A DNA stretch of 64,000 bases from Amoebophrya sp. A120 (lineage: Eukaryota > Sar > Dinophyceae > Syndiniales > Amoebophryaceae). Positions 1-11,493 of the stretch are shown here, piece by piece; the first letter of the stretch is position 1; each line of letters begins with the position of its first letter. Below the pieces are notes generated by a model. That model made no database searches, was not told where the DNA came from, and worked only from the letters and a program-made list of their open reading frames with translations. A program made the position numbers and the translations under genes. Where the stretch lies: positions 1,122,204 through 1,186,203 of the forward strand of contig CAJINV010000003.1 in NCBI GenBank assembly GCA_905178155.1, written 5' to 3'.

Positions 1-3000
1 TGTTCCTCTGGCGGAGGAACGTTGGCCCAGTTTCGTACCGCTTTCAGACGTTGTTCTTGACGCTTCTTTTGCAAAGCCCGAAGCTTCTCCGAGGCCGATA
101 CCGGCCGAGGCACAGCACTTGTTTTTGCATCTGGCTTATTTTCCACCGGCGGTGGTGCGGTTTGCGGACGAATCTTGTGCCCATTGAGCTCCAGTTTTGC
201 ACTTTCGACCCGTTCCCGCGCACGGGCGATCAGCGACTCGTTAACGCCCTGCGACGCGGTGTTTTCCACACTCTCACGCAGATACGCCACTGTTTGATCT
301 CCGGAGCCTGCGCGAGCGCGCGCAACGGCTCTGCTGGACGGTGTTGTAGCACTGGAAGATGATGAGCTCGCGGCCCCCGTTTGGGGTTGGACCACGACCG
401 CGCCGCCCCGGTCCTGCACGGCAGCTGTTTGGTTCACCGAGTGCTCCAGCTCTCGCCGGAGCAACGTGTTTTGTTGCTCCAAATTTCGCAAGGCCTGCTC
501 GACCGCGTACAGCTTCGTTTCAAACAGATGCTCGCGCTCGTACTCCTCCACTTCGATCGTCCCAGGGGCAAAGGAAACGCTCCGCGGCTTCAGCATCGCG
601 GACGAGGAGGAAGACAAGCCTGAGCCAGAGACAAGCGTAGGATCGTCGGATAGTTCATTGGGGCCTGATCTACCAGCGTGTACCAATCCCCGTGATGAAT
701 TATTTTCACCAAAACTTCTCGAGGTGGAAGATACCGCGCCCCCGCCGGACTTGCTCAACGGCGTTGGCGGCGTCGCGGGAACGGGCTGCTTGCGTGTCCG
801 CACCACGGGCAGTCGTTCTCTTTCTGCCTCGTACCGCAGCTTGTTGCTCAGCTCCATCAATTGGCTCCGTTCGAACCGCAGCTTTTCGCCGTCGGTTTGC
901 AGCTCCGTCACGCGACCGCGAAGACTGCTGAGCTCTTGCTCCTTGCAATCAAGCAACTCCTCGTACTTTGCCTTGACCAGGTGCAGCGTCTCCTCGCTCT
1001 TTCGCATCTTCCGCAGATTCGTGGCCTCGGCAACCAGGGACTGATGCTCACTGGCGGCTGCCTTAGCGGCTACCGCACGGACCCGACTCTGGGCCGCCTC
1101 GACAAGTGAGGACGGACCTCCAGTGGCACCGCTGGCTGGTTGGTCCGGCGAAGAGGAACCGGGAAATTTCTCCGGCGTCAGGGTTCGCTGCCTGCTGTCT
1201 ACTTCATCTTCCCCGTTCATCAGCTGGCGTCTCTCCGCGGCGAGTCTCATTTGCGCCATAACCTCGCGTATCTCTAGCAGCTGGTGCCGCAAGGAGTCGT
1301 TTTCCTTGCGGAGCTCGGCCTCGACTTCCTCACGGTCGTCGAACGGCAGCGACAGTACCTGCTTTTTGTTCTTTTCGAGCTCTGGAGACGTAAGCGAACT
1401 CGTAAGCGTTCCGCCCCCGACATTATTTGCAGTACGCCTTGCTGCAGCGGAGGAGCCCCCGGTGAGCTTCTTGCCCGACGTCGCACTGGCGGAGTTAGAA
1501 GGGGACCCCACCAATATGTGCCCGAAGTCGCCCGAAAAAAGCGGGTTGAAGTCGTCCTTGATATTTCTACTACTCGCACCGCTGTTCCGCCATGCCTGCT
1601 GGTGCTGTTCTATGCGCTGTTTGTGATACTCGACCTCTGCCTGCAGCCGCTCCTGGTCCCGTTTGTGCGTTAGTGTGTCGTCCTCCTTCTCTGCACGCAA
1701 AATGTCGAGTTCCCCACAAAGCTCGGTGACGCGTCGCTGCTCCGCAAGAAATCTGTTTGACGAAAAAAATTGTCGCAGCTGCTCATCGTGGTTCTTCTTT
1801 TACTTTTGTGTTTTCATCGCAGCGCTGAATACAATCAAACTTCATCGAACAAAGCCCCGAATAAAGCGGCCGAGCAAGCACTGCTGGTAAATTCAATTAT
1901 ACTTCTTCCTCATCTCTTCCGTCTCCTCCCGTTTCCGATTGTTTTTTTCTTGCTCCGCGTCGATGAGGCCTTGCAAACTTGCGATTTCGCGGCGGTGTTC
2001 GTCCTCCAGCCGCTCCACGGTGCGTTCAGTATTGGCCGCGTTCCGATCGCGCTCCGTCACGAGTTCCTGCTGCTTCTGGTCGACTCTCCGGTCCAGCTCC
2101 TCGCGCATTGCTCGCTGCTTGATCTCGTGCTCCCGCTGCGCGGCGTCCACTTTCTCGAGGCACAAGCGCTCCATCTCGCGAATCCGCCGGTTGGCGTCCT
2201 GCTTGAGCCATTCCACCTCGCGATCATGGTCCTCCTTGGCGCGTTCCAGACGCCGCTCATACTCGTCGGCGTCGCGGGTCGAAACCTGCTGCAGCTGCTG
2301 AATTTTCTCCGCGTCCTCGCGCTCGCGCTTGTCCAGCAGGGACCGTGTGGTCTCTAATTGCTCCAGCAGCTGCTTCCGCTCGCTGCCAAACTCGGCGCCG
2401 TCGCGCTCGTGGTCGCGGGTCACCCGGTCCAACAGCGACGACACCTCGCGCCGGCTCTCCTCCGCGGTGGCGTATTGTCGTTGCAGCTGGGTGAACTGGT
2501 CCACCACGGAACTGCGCTCGGCGTGCACCGCAGCCAGCTCGCGCGTCAGTGTATCCTGCCGCTTTTCCAAATCCTCCACCTGGTGCTTCCACAGAGCTTC
2601 TTTCGACGACTGTTCTGCCGTCTTGGTCTTCAGCTCCTGCCGAAAGGTCTCCTGTAGCTCCTGTACGCGCCCGTCGTGCCGCCGCTCTTGCTCCGCCACA
2701 AAGGCGTCCTTCGAAGTGCGGAGCTGTGGCGAGTACAGTACGGAAAAGAGTACAGATCAAATGTCATCCTTTTGTTGAAGACGCGTCTCGTCTGCTTTCT
2801 TTGTTGAAAAAATTGTTTTTTTAGTAAGTACGCAGCAGCATGATCCTAGGTGTACTTCCTGACGATCCTGAGAATCAAGACGAACAACTCTATTACTTCT
2901 ACTGAGCGAACAAAAACTTGCAAAAATTAGGAGGCTACGAACCTTCTGCATTTGCTCTTTGTGGCGCTGTTCCGCAGTTGTGCCCATCTCCTCGAGCTCG

Positions 3001-3951
3001 GCGATTCGTCGCTTCAAGCTCTCCGTCTGTCCCAGCACCGCCTTGACTTCGGTTTCCTTTTCGGCCAGGTGGCGCGCGTGTTCGTCCGACGTGGTAGCAA
3101 GGTGGTCCTGCAGCGTGAGCACCAACGTCTCGCGCTCCGCCAGACGCGACTGCAGCTTCGTCATCGTCACGTCGTGCATCGCAAGCTCCTTGTCGCGCTC
3201 TTCCAACAGCGACAAATTGTACTTGAAGTCGTTCTGCAGGCGGGCAAAATCGTGCCGCAAGTTTACCTACAGGGATTGGAACCAACAAGTAGTCGCAGCG
3301 TATGTTATTTATAGTCATACCCTGTTGGCTATTGCGGTACGAAATCTTTGAATGATTGTGGTAGCATGCAAAACAAACGGCACGCGCACGGGAAGAGGCA
3401 TATGATCAAGCAGTATCTCATAGTTAGTACGACGTCTTCCTCGCGCTTCTGAATCACCGACTCCAGCTCCTGGAAGTGGGCAGCATGCAGTGACTGCATC
3501 TCCGCTTCCTTGTGCTTGAACAAGTCTCGCATCGATGTCACGTCGCCGCTCGTGTTGAGCGTTCGTAGAGACGGGGAATTTGGCATGTTGATGTACTTAA
3601 AGCCCGAGTAGCCCAACACTGACGTACAACTATCCGGGATGGTTTTTCAGATTCGGGCACAGAGGAACGTCAGCCGCCACGACTGAGACGCATAGCTCGC
3701 GGAAGCGGAGCCGCCAAGTGGTCATTTTGCTGATACTTCATATCACAGGTACGGGGGGGCACGATCTGCTGCCATCTGGCGGACGTCTGCCGCTCCTCTT
3801 TTGCTCCTACTGCCCACGGAAATTGCGGCTGCGGTAGGCAAAGCTCTAATACAGTGACAGTGACAGTGAGTTGGATAGAATATAAAGATGCTCGAGAATG
3901 AGGTAGCGGTGGGCCGCGGCCGTCTCTCGGACTTTGGAACAGACAACTCAT
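1..3951 (-). CDS. Large coiled-coil protein, 3' end outside window
   Basis: Five exons: 3753-3951, 3431-3618, 2943-3266, 1903-2723 and 1-1752. All joins keep frame and use GT...AG introns. At least 1094 residues are encoded and the frame is still open at base 1. Most of the protein is charged heptad-like helix rich in E, K, Q and R (for example ERKQLLEQLETTRSLLDK), with Ser/Gly/Pro-rich linkers near 1440-1560 and 300-760. I see no catalytic motif. The first exon is the weakest: it reads oddly and holds a CAGTGA microsatellite, so translation may instead begin at the ATG at 3586. Proteins of this build are often centrosomal, basal-body or scaffold components, but nothing here identifies a family. 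The next gene on this strand, the channel, ends 1.8 kb upstream across a GC-rich island. Confidence 0.75.
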
Positions 3952-5721
3952 ACGGACTTGGTGCGAGCTACGGGTCGCTACACCGTACCGCGTAGCACGG
4001 CTGCTTCATGCAATCAACGAACACCGAAAAGGCGGCGAGTGTCCGGGAAAAGGGGGCTTACAAGACCACGAACGCTGAGACTCGGGATCTTTCAATCTCA
4101 CATCGATCGGACGGACGGCGCCTTCGCGCGCGGCACGAGGCCTCGTAGGCTGGCGAGCAGGTACAACGGCCGGGGGCCCTTCGAATGCGCGGCGGCGCCC
4201 GAACGTACCTACGGGGCTAGCGCAAGGAGCAGAGGCTGCTTGCAAAACAAAGCGATGCCGGCAGGGCGGTTCCCGTGCCCCACAAAGCTGCGGGGGCGAG
4301 CGGGCGCGAAGCGCGGCATCCATGCCCGCCCCCAAAACGAAGAACGAAGGAAGGAAGCACGGGCCCGGCGGCCCAGCAAACAGAAGGGGCCCCGGCCGGG
4401 TTGCCTGGCTCGCTGCTAAGGCCCGGCCGGCCGCCCCCCACAAGACACGGGAACACCCCTGGGCGCGCCCGGCCGGGCGCCCACAGTTAGAAAGCGGGCC
4501 CGCGGGTGGGCCGCCGGGCCTCACGTCCGTCCGAGCGTGGGCCAGAAAGGCGCGCGGCCCTCCCGCGCCAGCGGCGTAGCGGCTTGAGGGGCGGCCCTGC
4601 TTGCGTCCACAGCCAATCCATCCACTCGTGGGTGGGTCCGTTGACAGCATAGCACTGCTGCCCGGCGGCGCTTTTCGCGACATGGTCAGGCGTAGACGCG
4701 CCGCCGGCTCCTGTTCGCCCGGAGGAACATCCTGCCGCCCGCCGTGCCGGGGGGCGCGCGGGCGCCTGCCCAGTCGGGGCAGGGCCGCCAGCCACCGGGC
4801 AACGCAGCGTCCGGGCGCAAACACCGACAAAATGAAACCGCGGGGGGGCCACCCATCATTCAAATAGAGGCGGGAAACTTCGCCGTCTCGCTTGCGCGCT
4901 TCTGCCATTCCACCGCGGGCGCCGGGGTGTAGCAATGCGAGGGCCAAAGCTGCAGCCTGCTGCAGCCCAGCGCGGCGCCCGAGGGAAGCACGGCCGCGCT
5001 ACCCGTCTTCTCTTCTTTGTTCCCGCGCGCCTCCACTTGTTTCCGGGGCAGGGGGGGCGGTCGCCCTATCCATCGCCAACAGCGCCGCGCCTCTTGTCGG
5101 TCGAGCTCCGGGACGGGATGCCCGTCGCGTCCTCCGATGGCCATCAACCAAAAAATCTTACGCCCGCTACGGACCATAGCGGAGCAGCAAGCCCACACGG
5201 CGACGGAGCAGGAGCAACCGGGCCCCCCCCCGGCGGAGGGGCCCCCGGCGGGGCCCCGAGCAGTTGCCAGACAGCGCGCCATCCTGGACCCGCAAAGCCC
5301 TCGGGACTTCCATGCTTGGCCTGCGAAAATTTCGCGCCACGCAACTCATCGCGGGAAAGGCTGGCGGCTGCTTGCACCAGCGGGCTCACGCCCGCGCCCC
5401 GGCATCGATCTGCTGGCCTGTTTCCCGAGAAAGTTGACGCGAAGGGCGCGCCTTGCCCTCACGCGCAAGCTCCCGGATCCTGTAAAAAAGGTCACGCGTG
5501 CAACTCGTAGGTCTGCTAGATCTGCTCAAGCTCAACCGCAAGGAAGTACTTTATCTTCAAGAAGAACACGAACAATGCTTCTACTGCAGCACCCGATGAG
5601 TGCTCGACTTCCACCAGCCGTTTCTCGCACAATGTCAATGCAGCTCGCAAGGCAACGTTTTTTTGCAACACGCTCGTGGAGAGGGCGCGTTCGAATTACA
5701 TCACTGCAGCTGCAGCACCTT
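3952..5721. other. GC-rich non-coding island
   Basis: From about 4100 to 5480 the sequence becomes strongly G+C-rich, with many runs of G or C and short GC palindromes, unlike the balanced composition on either side. Long open frames exist on both strands (for example 4006-4947 minus and 5017-5796 plus), but this is expected where AT-rich stop codons are rare, and their Pro/Arg/Gly/Ala translations look like random GC-rich sequence. I see no splice-joined gene, RNA gene or repeat unit that I can define. Confidence 0.6.
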
Positions 5722-8700
5722 CTAATGATCCTCTTCCTCTTTAGCAATGTAAAAGTCGTCCGGGTGTACTGGATGACAGAGCATTGGCTTGCTTGAGTGT
5801 TTACTTGGGTTGAAAGTCAGAGGATCTTGGTTTTGCCAAGCGTAGTGAAATTCAGCGCTCTCGCGGAGCGAAAGCTCTTTCATTCCATTCACCATGATTG
5901 CGACAAGCAGCTGTTCTCCGAACAGGAAGACGACCATGAACAGGAAAAATTGCACCAGCAATTCCAGCGTGCTCGTAGTAGCCAACGCGAGAGGTACCTC
6001 GCTCGCAGAAGCAGCGTGACTCTTGCTGCGACTGAGTGCGCCTGCCGCAGCGTTGGGATTGTCGTCGCGACCCGCAAATACGCCAGAAAACGCCTGTTCA
6101 CTACTTAGCAAGCGGCAGCCCGCCATCAGCACGAACCAGCCCTGGCTCCCCGCGTAGCGACTCGTGTGAAAGGCCGAGAGCAGTAGCACGGCGGTCCCCA
6201 GCAATGGCAGGATCACGAAGGCGCAGGTGGAAAAGAAAAGCGGCCGCATAGCCCGTAGAAGAATGCTCTTCGCAAGTTTCAGTTGCGGAAAAAAACCAAT
6301 GAAGTATCGCAGGGCCAGGGTGTTCATGCAGAGAAGCAAAATCACCAGCGTTGCCTGCAGTCCCCACTGCCCGGAGGAAGCCGCTGCGATCTTCTCGCTC
6401 ACCGTCAGTGGAATTGCCGTTGTTGTGGACGTGGTAGTTGTACTATTCCCGGTCTGTAGTAACCGGACGATAGAAGATCCAGAATCCTTCAAGCCTTTTT
6501 CCGCGATAGAAGTTTCTGTTTCCCTAGCGGGTAAAAACTGATCACCCGAGGACAAAACCGATTCGCTCTGCCAAGATGAACTACTGGTGACAATTTCGGT
6601 TATTTCCTGCCGGGCGTTGTTTGGTCCATCGAAAGTACTAGCTCCGTACTGGTAATTTTCTCGGCCGTATGGTGGACCAGCAATTTTACGCCAAAACCAC
6701 GCAGCGAGGCCTGAGTTCGCCCCCTCGCGCGGTTCGGTGGGGAGGTTTCCTACTTCGCTGGAATCAAAAACCCCAGTCGACATCCCTTCCTCCTCTTCCA
6801 ATCTCCTACTCGACAAAGAACTCGTCGTGCTGTTGGCGCCGGTTCTCTCCAGCGCCAGCTCCTCCGCCGTGTCGGTGCCGACGGCCCACAGACTGGTGGA
6901 AAAGAACATGATCATGAAGGTGAGCAGCACGATGAACAGCAAGAGCTGCAGGCCGTGCGAGTAGAGCGAAAATCGTTCCGCCTCCTCCTTAAAGTGCGGC
7001 TTCACGATCCGCCGCAGGGACAGGAGAAACACCGCGATCGAAAAGATGGTGGCGAAAACGATGAAAATGACCTGCCCGGTTGACGCGCCCTTCGTCGTCT
7101 GGTACTGCACCTGCAACACGGGGCCCACGCCGCCGGAATTCCGTATGTCGAACAAAAGCCGCGACACAACGAGCCCCTCCTCGTTCGAGTTGTAAAAGAA
7201 AGTGTTGAACAGAAAAGCCCGGGCGTAGGCGAGCGTTGTGTCCTTGGCGGTGAGCGCGGTCTGTAGGTCTGTTAGGAAGAGGCTTGCGCCCGTCGAGTCC
7301 AGCAAATAATCGGGATCGGCGCTCGCTTCCGGCAGGGGCAGGTCCTCTATGGACGTGCGGCACTGCGCAAAAAAATCTCCGAACATCTTCTGCACGGCAG
7401 CAGCGCGGTCATTCGGGCACGGGTAAACCGACTCCGTGTAGGACAAAGATGAACTAGTACTTTGCAGCGCACGTCCGCCTCGTTGCGATCGCATCAGCTG
7501 GGAGTCAACGACGGGGCTCTCGTTGGAGGGAGTCTCCTCTTCGGTACTCGACGGCGAAGTAGGTTCCAAAGATCCCGGCAAAGGTTCCGTCGCAACACCG
7601 GCGCGATCGCCATCGAAACTACTAGCAAGGAGACCGGTCGTTTTCGGTCTCTGCTCTGGCTGATCTTCCTCGTTAACCAGCTGCAATCGACGAAGAAGCG
7701 CCGTCAAATTGGTTCCGTTTGTGCCATTTGTGGCATTGACCACAGGTTCGACAGTGGTAGTGGTTGTGACCGCCGCAAAGCTTGTTGCCGACACGATGCC
7801 AGTTGTGATGAGCGTGAGACCTGAGAGGAAGATTGCAGATAAAAACTGATGAAAGAACTACCCGCACAAGGTTACGAATAGTGTTAGGCAGCCCGCAATA
7901 ACACACGAAAATAGCCAGAACAACATGTTTCGAAACTTTTCATTCCCATCGCACCCCGTCCGATCGGGGTTTCTACGAAAAGAAAGCGCCATCAAGACGA
8001 CAGGGAAGATCATCAACGTACCAGAAGTCGATATGTTCAAGGCTCCAAGTTTTGTCTCTAACGCCGCAAAGGTTGCATTCTGCAGCACCGCTACGTCGAG
8101 TGTCCGCATCACAGCCAAAGCTGCAACTGAGGTACGAGCATTCCCCCCACTGATGGTAATCTCTGTGGTTGCCGTGGCGGTCGTGAGCTGCCGCCGCAAC
8201 GGCCGCTCTTCCTCCGGCTCCTCCTGCTCTGCAGTATTACCCGTGGAGGTCCCCGCAGGATCTACTGGCGCTAGCAGAAGATTCCGCAGCAGGCGGGCCC
8301 ACGTGGTGACTGCGGTTGTTTGCGACACGCACACAGCCGCGGTCGCATAAACCGTCCCAGAGACTAGAGACGCACACAAGGTTTCGTACGTGGCTTCGTG
8401 GTAGAGGAGCTTCAACGTAGCCACCTCGGCGGTCGTGTAGTTCAAAAACGTCAATGACGCAGTAATGGTGTGCGTGCTCTGCGTTTGCTGCGTTGACAGC
8501 GTGCTCCCGAGCGGGGCCAAGACCAGCGTGTTGCTGGCCTGCGACGCCGCGGGCTCCGTCACGTACAGGTGCGCCTTCCCCAGTTGGAATAAGTTGTCCA
8601 CCGCATTGCTGGCATCTTCGGTGAGTGCCAACGGCAGTGCGCTGCGCCCGAACTCCATAAACGTCGGCCGCGTTCGCACTGCGGGGAGCGACTGCTGTGT

Positions 8701-10304
8701 GGCGGGGACGCGAGTGTCCCACACACTGAAGGGCGTGCTCAGTATCTGAATTTCTGCGAGGCGGCGTGGACTTATTTCTTCCTCCAAGTCTGGCAGTTCT
8801 TGCTCTGGATCATCGGCTGTAAGTTTTCTCTCTGCAGTGCTACTTGTGCTCGCAAGAACGTCATATTCACGAGCAAAAGCAGCTCCCTGCGTGCTCGCGA
8901 AGGCTTCTTGCTCCGCTGAAAGCGGATAAGTTGTATCCGTATCGGGAGAAATAGTAGAACCATTTTCGTCGCTCATCAGCTCCCTTGGCGTTGGCGGCTG
9001 CTCATCCATTATGCCTAGCAACCTCCGTCGCCTCGCAGCTGGGGGCAGGAACGCGAGTTGCGTTGGCGAAGGCGGCACGAAGGTCTCCCGATAACTCACT
9101 CGGCTCTGCAAGTTCAGCTGCACCTGCCGGAGATTAAACGCCGCGCTGCGGTCCGCGTCGAGAAACAAGTAGAGCATGACGACGAAGAGCAGAAACAGCA
9201 GGCACTCCACGAACCGGCACTGCAAGTCGAACACCGCCTTCTGTCGCTTGATCCGCCCGCGCTCGATCAGTTCCTGCAGGGTGGGGATTTTCGACGGGTC
9301 GACCGGATCCAAGTCAATTTCCATCTGGCCGCGCAGCTTCCGGTGCAGCGCCAGCTGCTGCTTCAAAAACGGGTGGTTGAAGGAGAAGTCCCGCCATTTT
9401 TGCCCCTTGGGCGCCAGCGTGTCCACCACGACCAATTCCGTGGTCGCCTTCACCAGGGTGAACCGGTAGTACTGGTTTGAGACCACGTAGTCACTGCCCG
9501 CGGGCAGGATGATCTCCCCCAGCGTCATGCTGTCCGGTACCAGCTGGCCCTCGCGGTCGAGGAAAAACACGATCTCCTGCTCCAGCCCCCAGTACTTCGC
9601 GGCCTGCTGCTGCAGGCTGAGAATCTTGGCATCCACCTGCACCATGAACACCGCGAGCAAGCTCCCGCTCCCCTCGACGACCGGCTTCCCCGTAACGGAC
9701 TTCACGTGGTACACGACCTCCACCTTCATCTCGTTCTTTGCGACGTTGGTCGGGGACGAAGCGGTTGAAGCATTTCCGGCTCCACCACCTCCACGACCCG
9801 CCGACCCTGTCCCTTTCTGCACGAGAAACTGCACCAGCACGTTGTTGCAGCCGGAGTGGCACTGAAAGAGTGCCTCGTCGGACAGCCCCGCGGACGCGTT
9901 TTCCTTCAACTCCGCCAGCCGGCCCTCGGTGGACGCGAGGTCGAGCGTAACGCGCTGCAGATCCTCCTGCGTTTCCAGCACTTCCTTCCCCTTTTTTTGC
10001 ACCAAGGCGTTGACGAGCTGGCCCTGCTTCGTGAGGTCGTGGACGATGCGCTCCAGCGTATGCACTGCAAAACTATCGTACTCGTACTATTAATCGCAGT
10101 CATGCATAACAAATCTCGATCTTAAGGAAAATCCGCATTACATTTCTCATGCTGAGCTAATTTGTGATGCAATTCATACATACTAGTACGTGCACGACAC
10201 TTTTGCGATGCATACAGCGCGTCCTTCTGCAAAATGCGGTCCACATGCTTCTCATCCACGATCCCCTCCACCACGTCCTGCTCCGTGCCCAGTCGCGGAT
10301 CCAT
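5722..10304 (-). CDS. Polycystin-2/TRPP-like cation channel
   Basis: Exon 1 is 10190-10304 and exon 2 starts at 10064 (GT...AG intron). The frame is then open to an in-frame TAG at 7858-7860 and continues in the same frame to 5722. A 45-bp GC...AG intron (7821-7865) would remove the stop and give 1470 residues; a 30-bp GT...AG intron or a real stop is also possible. A coiled N-terminus is followed by a possible ubiquitin-like segment (about residues 180-235) and a first membrane helix near 322-340. Asn/Ser/Thr-rich extracellular stretches follow. The polycystin loop is recognisable near residues 970-1005 (ARAFLFNTFFYNSNEEG, then SGGVGP), ahead of about five further membrane helices with a pore-like segment before the last. 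Family members pass Ca2+ or mixed cations in plasma or ciliary membrane. If the TAG is real, the gene is split in two. Confidence 0.72.
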
Positions 10305-10458
10305 GATGTCGGGCAGAAAGTATATTCAAATGCCCCCCTCGACGTCGCCACACAGCTTTTAAAGGGAGTGAAAGCCAGGAGCGGTCGGCGACCGTACCTG
10401 CATGTGCGGCACGTGTCGCCCCGGAACGCTGGATGATGAAATCACCCGCGAAAAATTT

Positions 10459-11256
10459 TTATCGAGTCCAGCTCTTACCTCTGCATCTTTGTCCCGAGGT
10501 GCGCTTGGTCCTCGCGGCTATCGGTGCCATGCAAACGATCTTCTTGGAAACTCGAGCTGCAAGAACAACCTGTAGTGCCTCTCTACAGCGTCGAACATGA
10601 TGGCAGCCGCCTCTCCTCTGCATTTGGCTCTCGCGAAAACACTCCGAACATGGAATGGGGCCGAAGATAGAGAGCTGTTCATTTATCGCAGCGCGGTCGC
10701 TCTTGATTGTGAATAAGTCGAAATTCGAGAAGATACTCTCCAGCGCACTGTCTCGCCCATAGCGACAGTTCACGACGCTCCAAGGGTCATACGCCGGCAG
10801 TAGCTCCGATTCCGGTGCAAGGCACGGATTTCCTGGGATCCCATACGTTGGCGCAGCAATCGCAGCCGAATCTGCTATCTCGCGCAAGCCAGTACAACAG
10901 AAAAGCGCCGCTACGACCACGAGATGTGTGTGCCTATCGGCCGCACTGGGAAAATGATGGAATGGTGAGTAGAGGTAAGTACATGACATTGTCCAAAATG
11001 AAACCGCCATTGTACAGGTCTTTCGTACGTACACGTGAGATTTTTTGGCCATCGTACGACATTCATCTATTGCCGGTAGCTGGTGGACTAGCTGGTCGAA
11101 AAGCTCTGGTGTGTTAAAAGTGTTTGTGATACTCTGCACCGCAAAACAGTTGTCATTGGAAACTTCTAAAAAAATGTGGCTGCACAGGAGTACAACATAA
11201 ACTTTCCGCGAATTTCTACTGCATGTCTTCAGGTTGATTGTAACGTAAAGAAACAT
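10459..11256 (-). CDS. Hypothetical 265-residue ORF
   Basis: An open frame with an ATG at 11256, between the channel and the phosphodiesterase and on the same strand. It is Cys-rich for its length and contains a hydrophobic stretch (HLVVVAALFCCTGL) that could be a signal or anchor segment if translation began at one of the later Met codons. The downstream half reads like real protein, the first half less so, so the true start may lie in a missed upstream exon. I recognise no domain. It could be chance or a fragment of a longer gene. Confidence 0.3.
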   Translation of the reverse strand: MFLYVTINLKTCSRNSRKVYVVLLCSHIFLEVSNDNCFAVQSITNTFNTPELFDQLVHQLPAIDECRTMAKKSHVYVRKTCTMAVSFWTMSCTYLYSPFHHFPSAADRHTHLVVVAALFCCTGLREIADSAAIAAPTYGIPGNPCLAPESELLPAYDPWSVVNCRYGRDSALESIFSNFDLFTIKSDRAAINEQLSIFGPIPCSECFRESQMQRRGGCHHVRRCREALQVVLAARVSKKIVCMAPIAARTKRTSGQRCRGKSWTR

Positions 11257-11493
11257 TTGAAAAAACTTTGTAAAGAGGCATTTCTTTGGACATTCTGAGT
11301 AAATTATTGCTTGAGTTGTCTATAAACGAAACTTGAACTTGTTGTGAGACTCACTCTACTTGTTGTTTTACATAGCATACTCTGATGAAATGCGAAATGG
11401 ACTTGAAACTTCGAAAATGTTCTCTCGAAGCGATTAGCGGCGTAATTCATGGTAAGTACCGCCAATGCTTTTCTGCCCTGGTTAAGAAGTATT

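Noticed and set aside
4006-4947. A 313-codon minus-strand frame, and others on both strands to 5796, in the GC-rich island
   Set aside because: Very high GC lowers stop-codon density on both strands. The translations are Pro/Arg/Gly/Ala-rich without motifs, and frames overlap in all phases.
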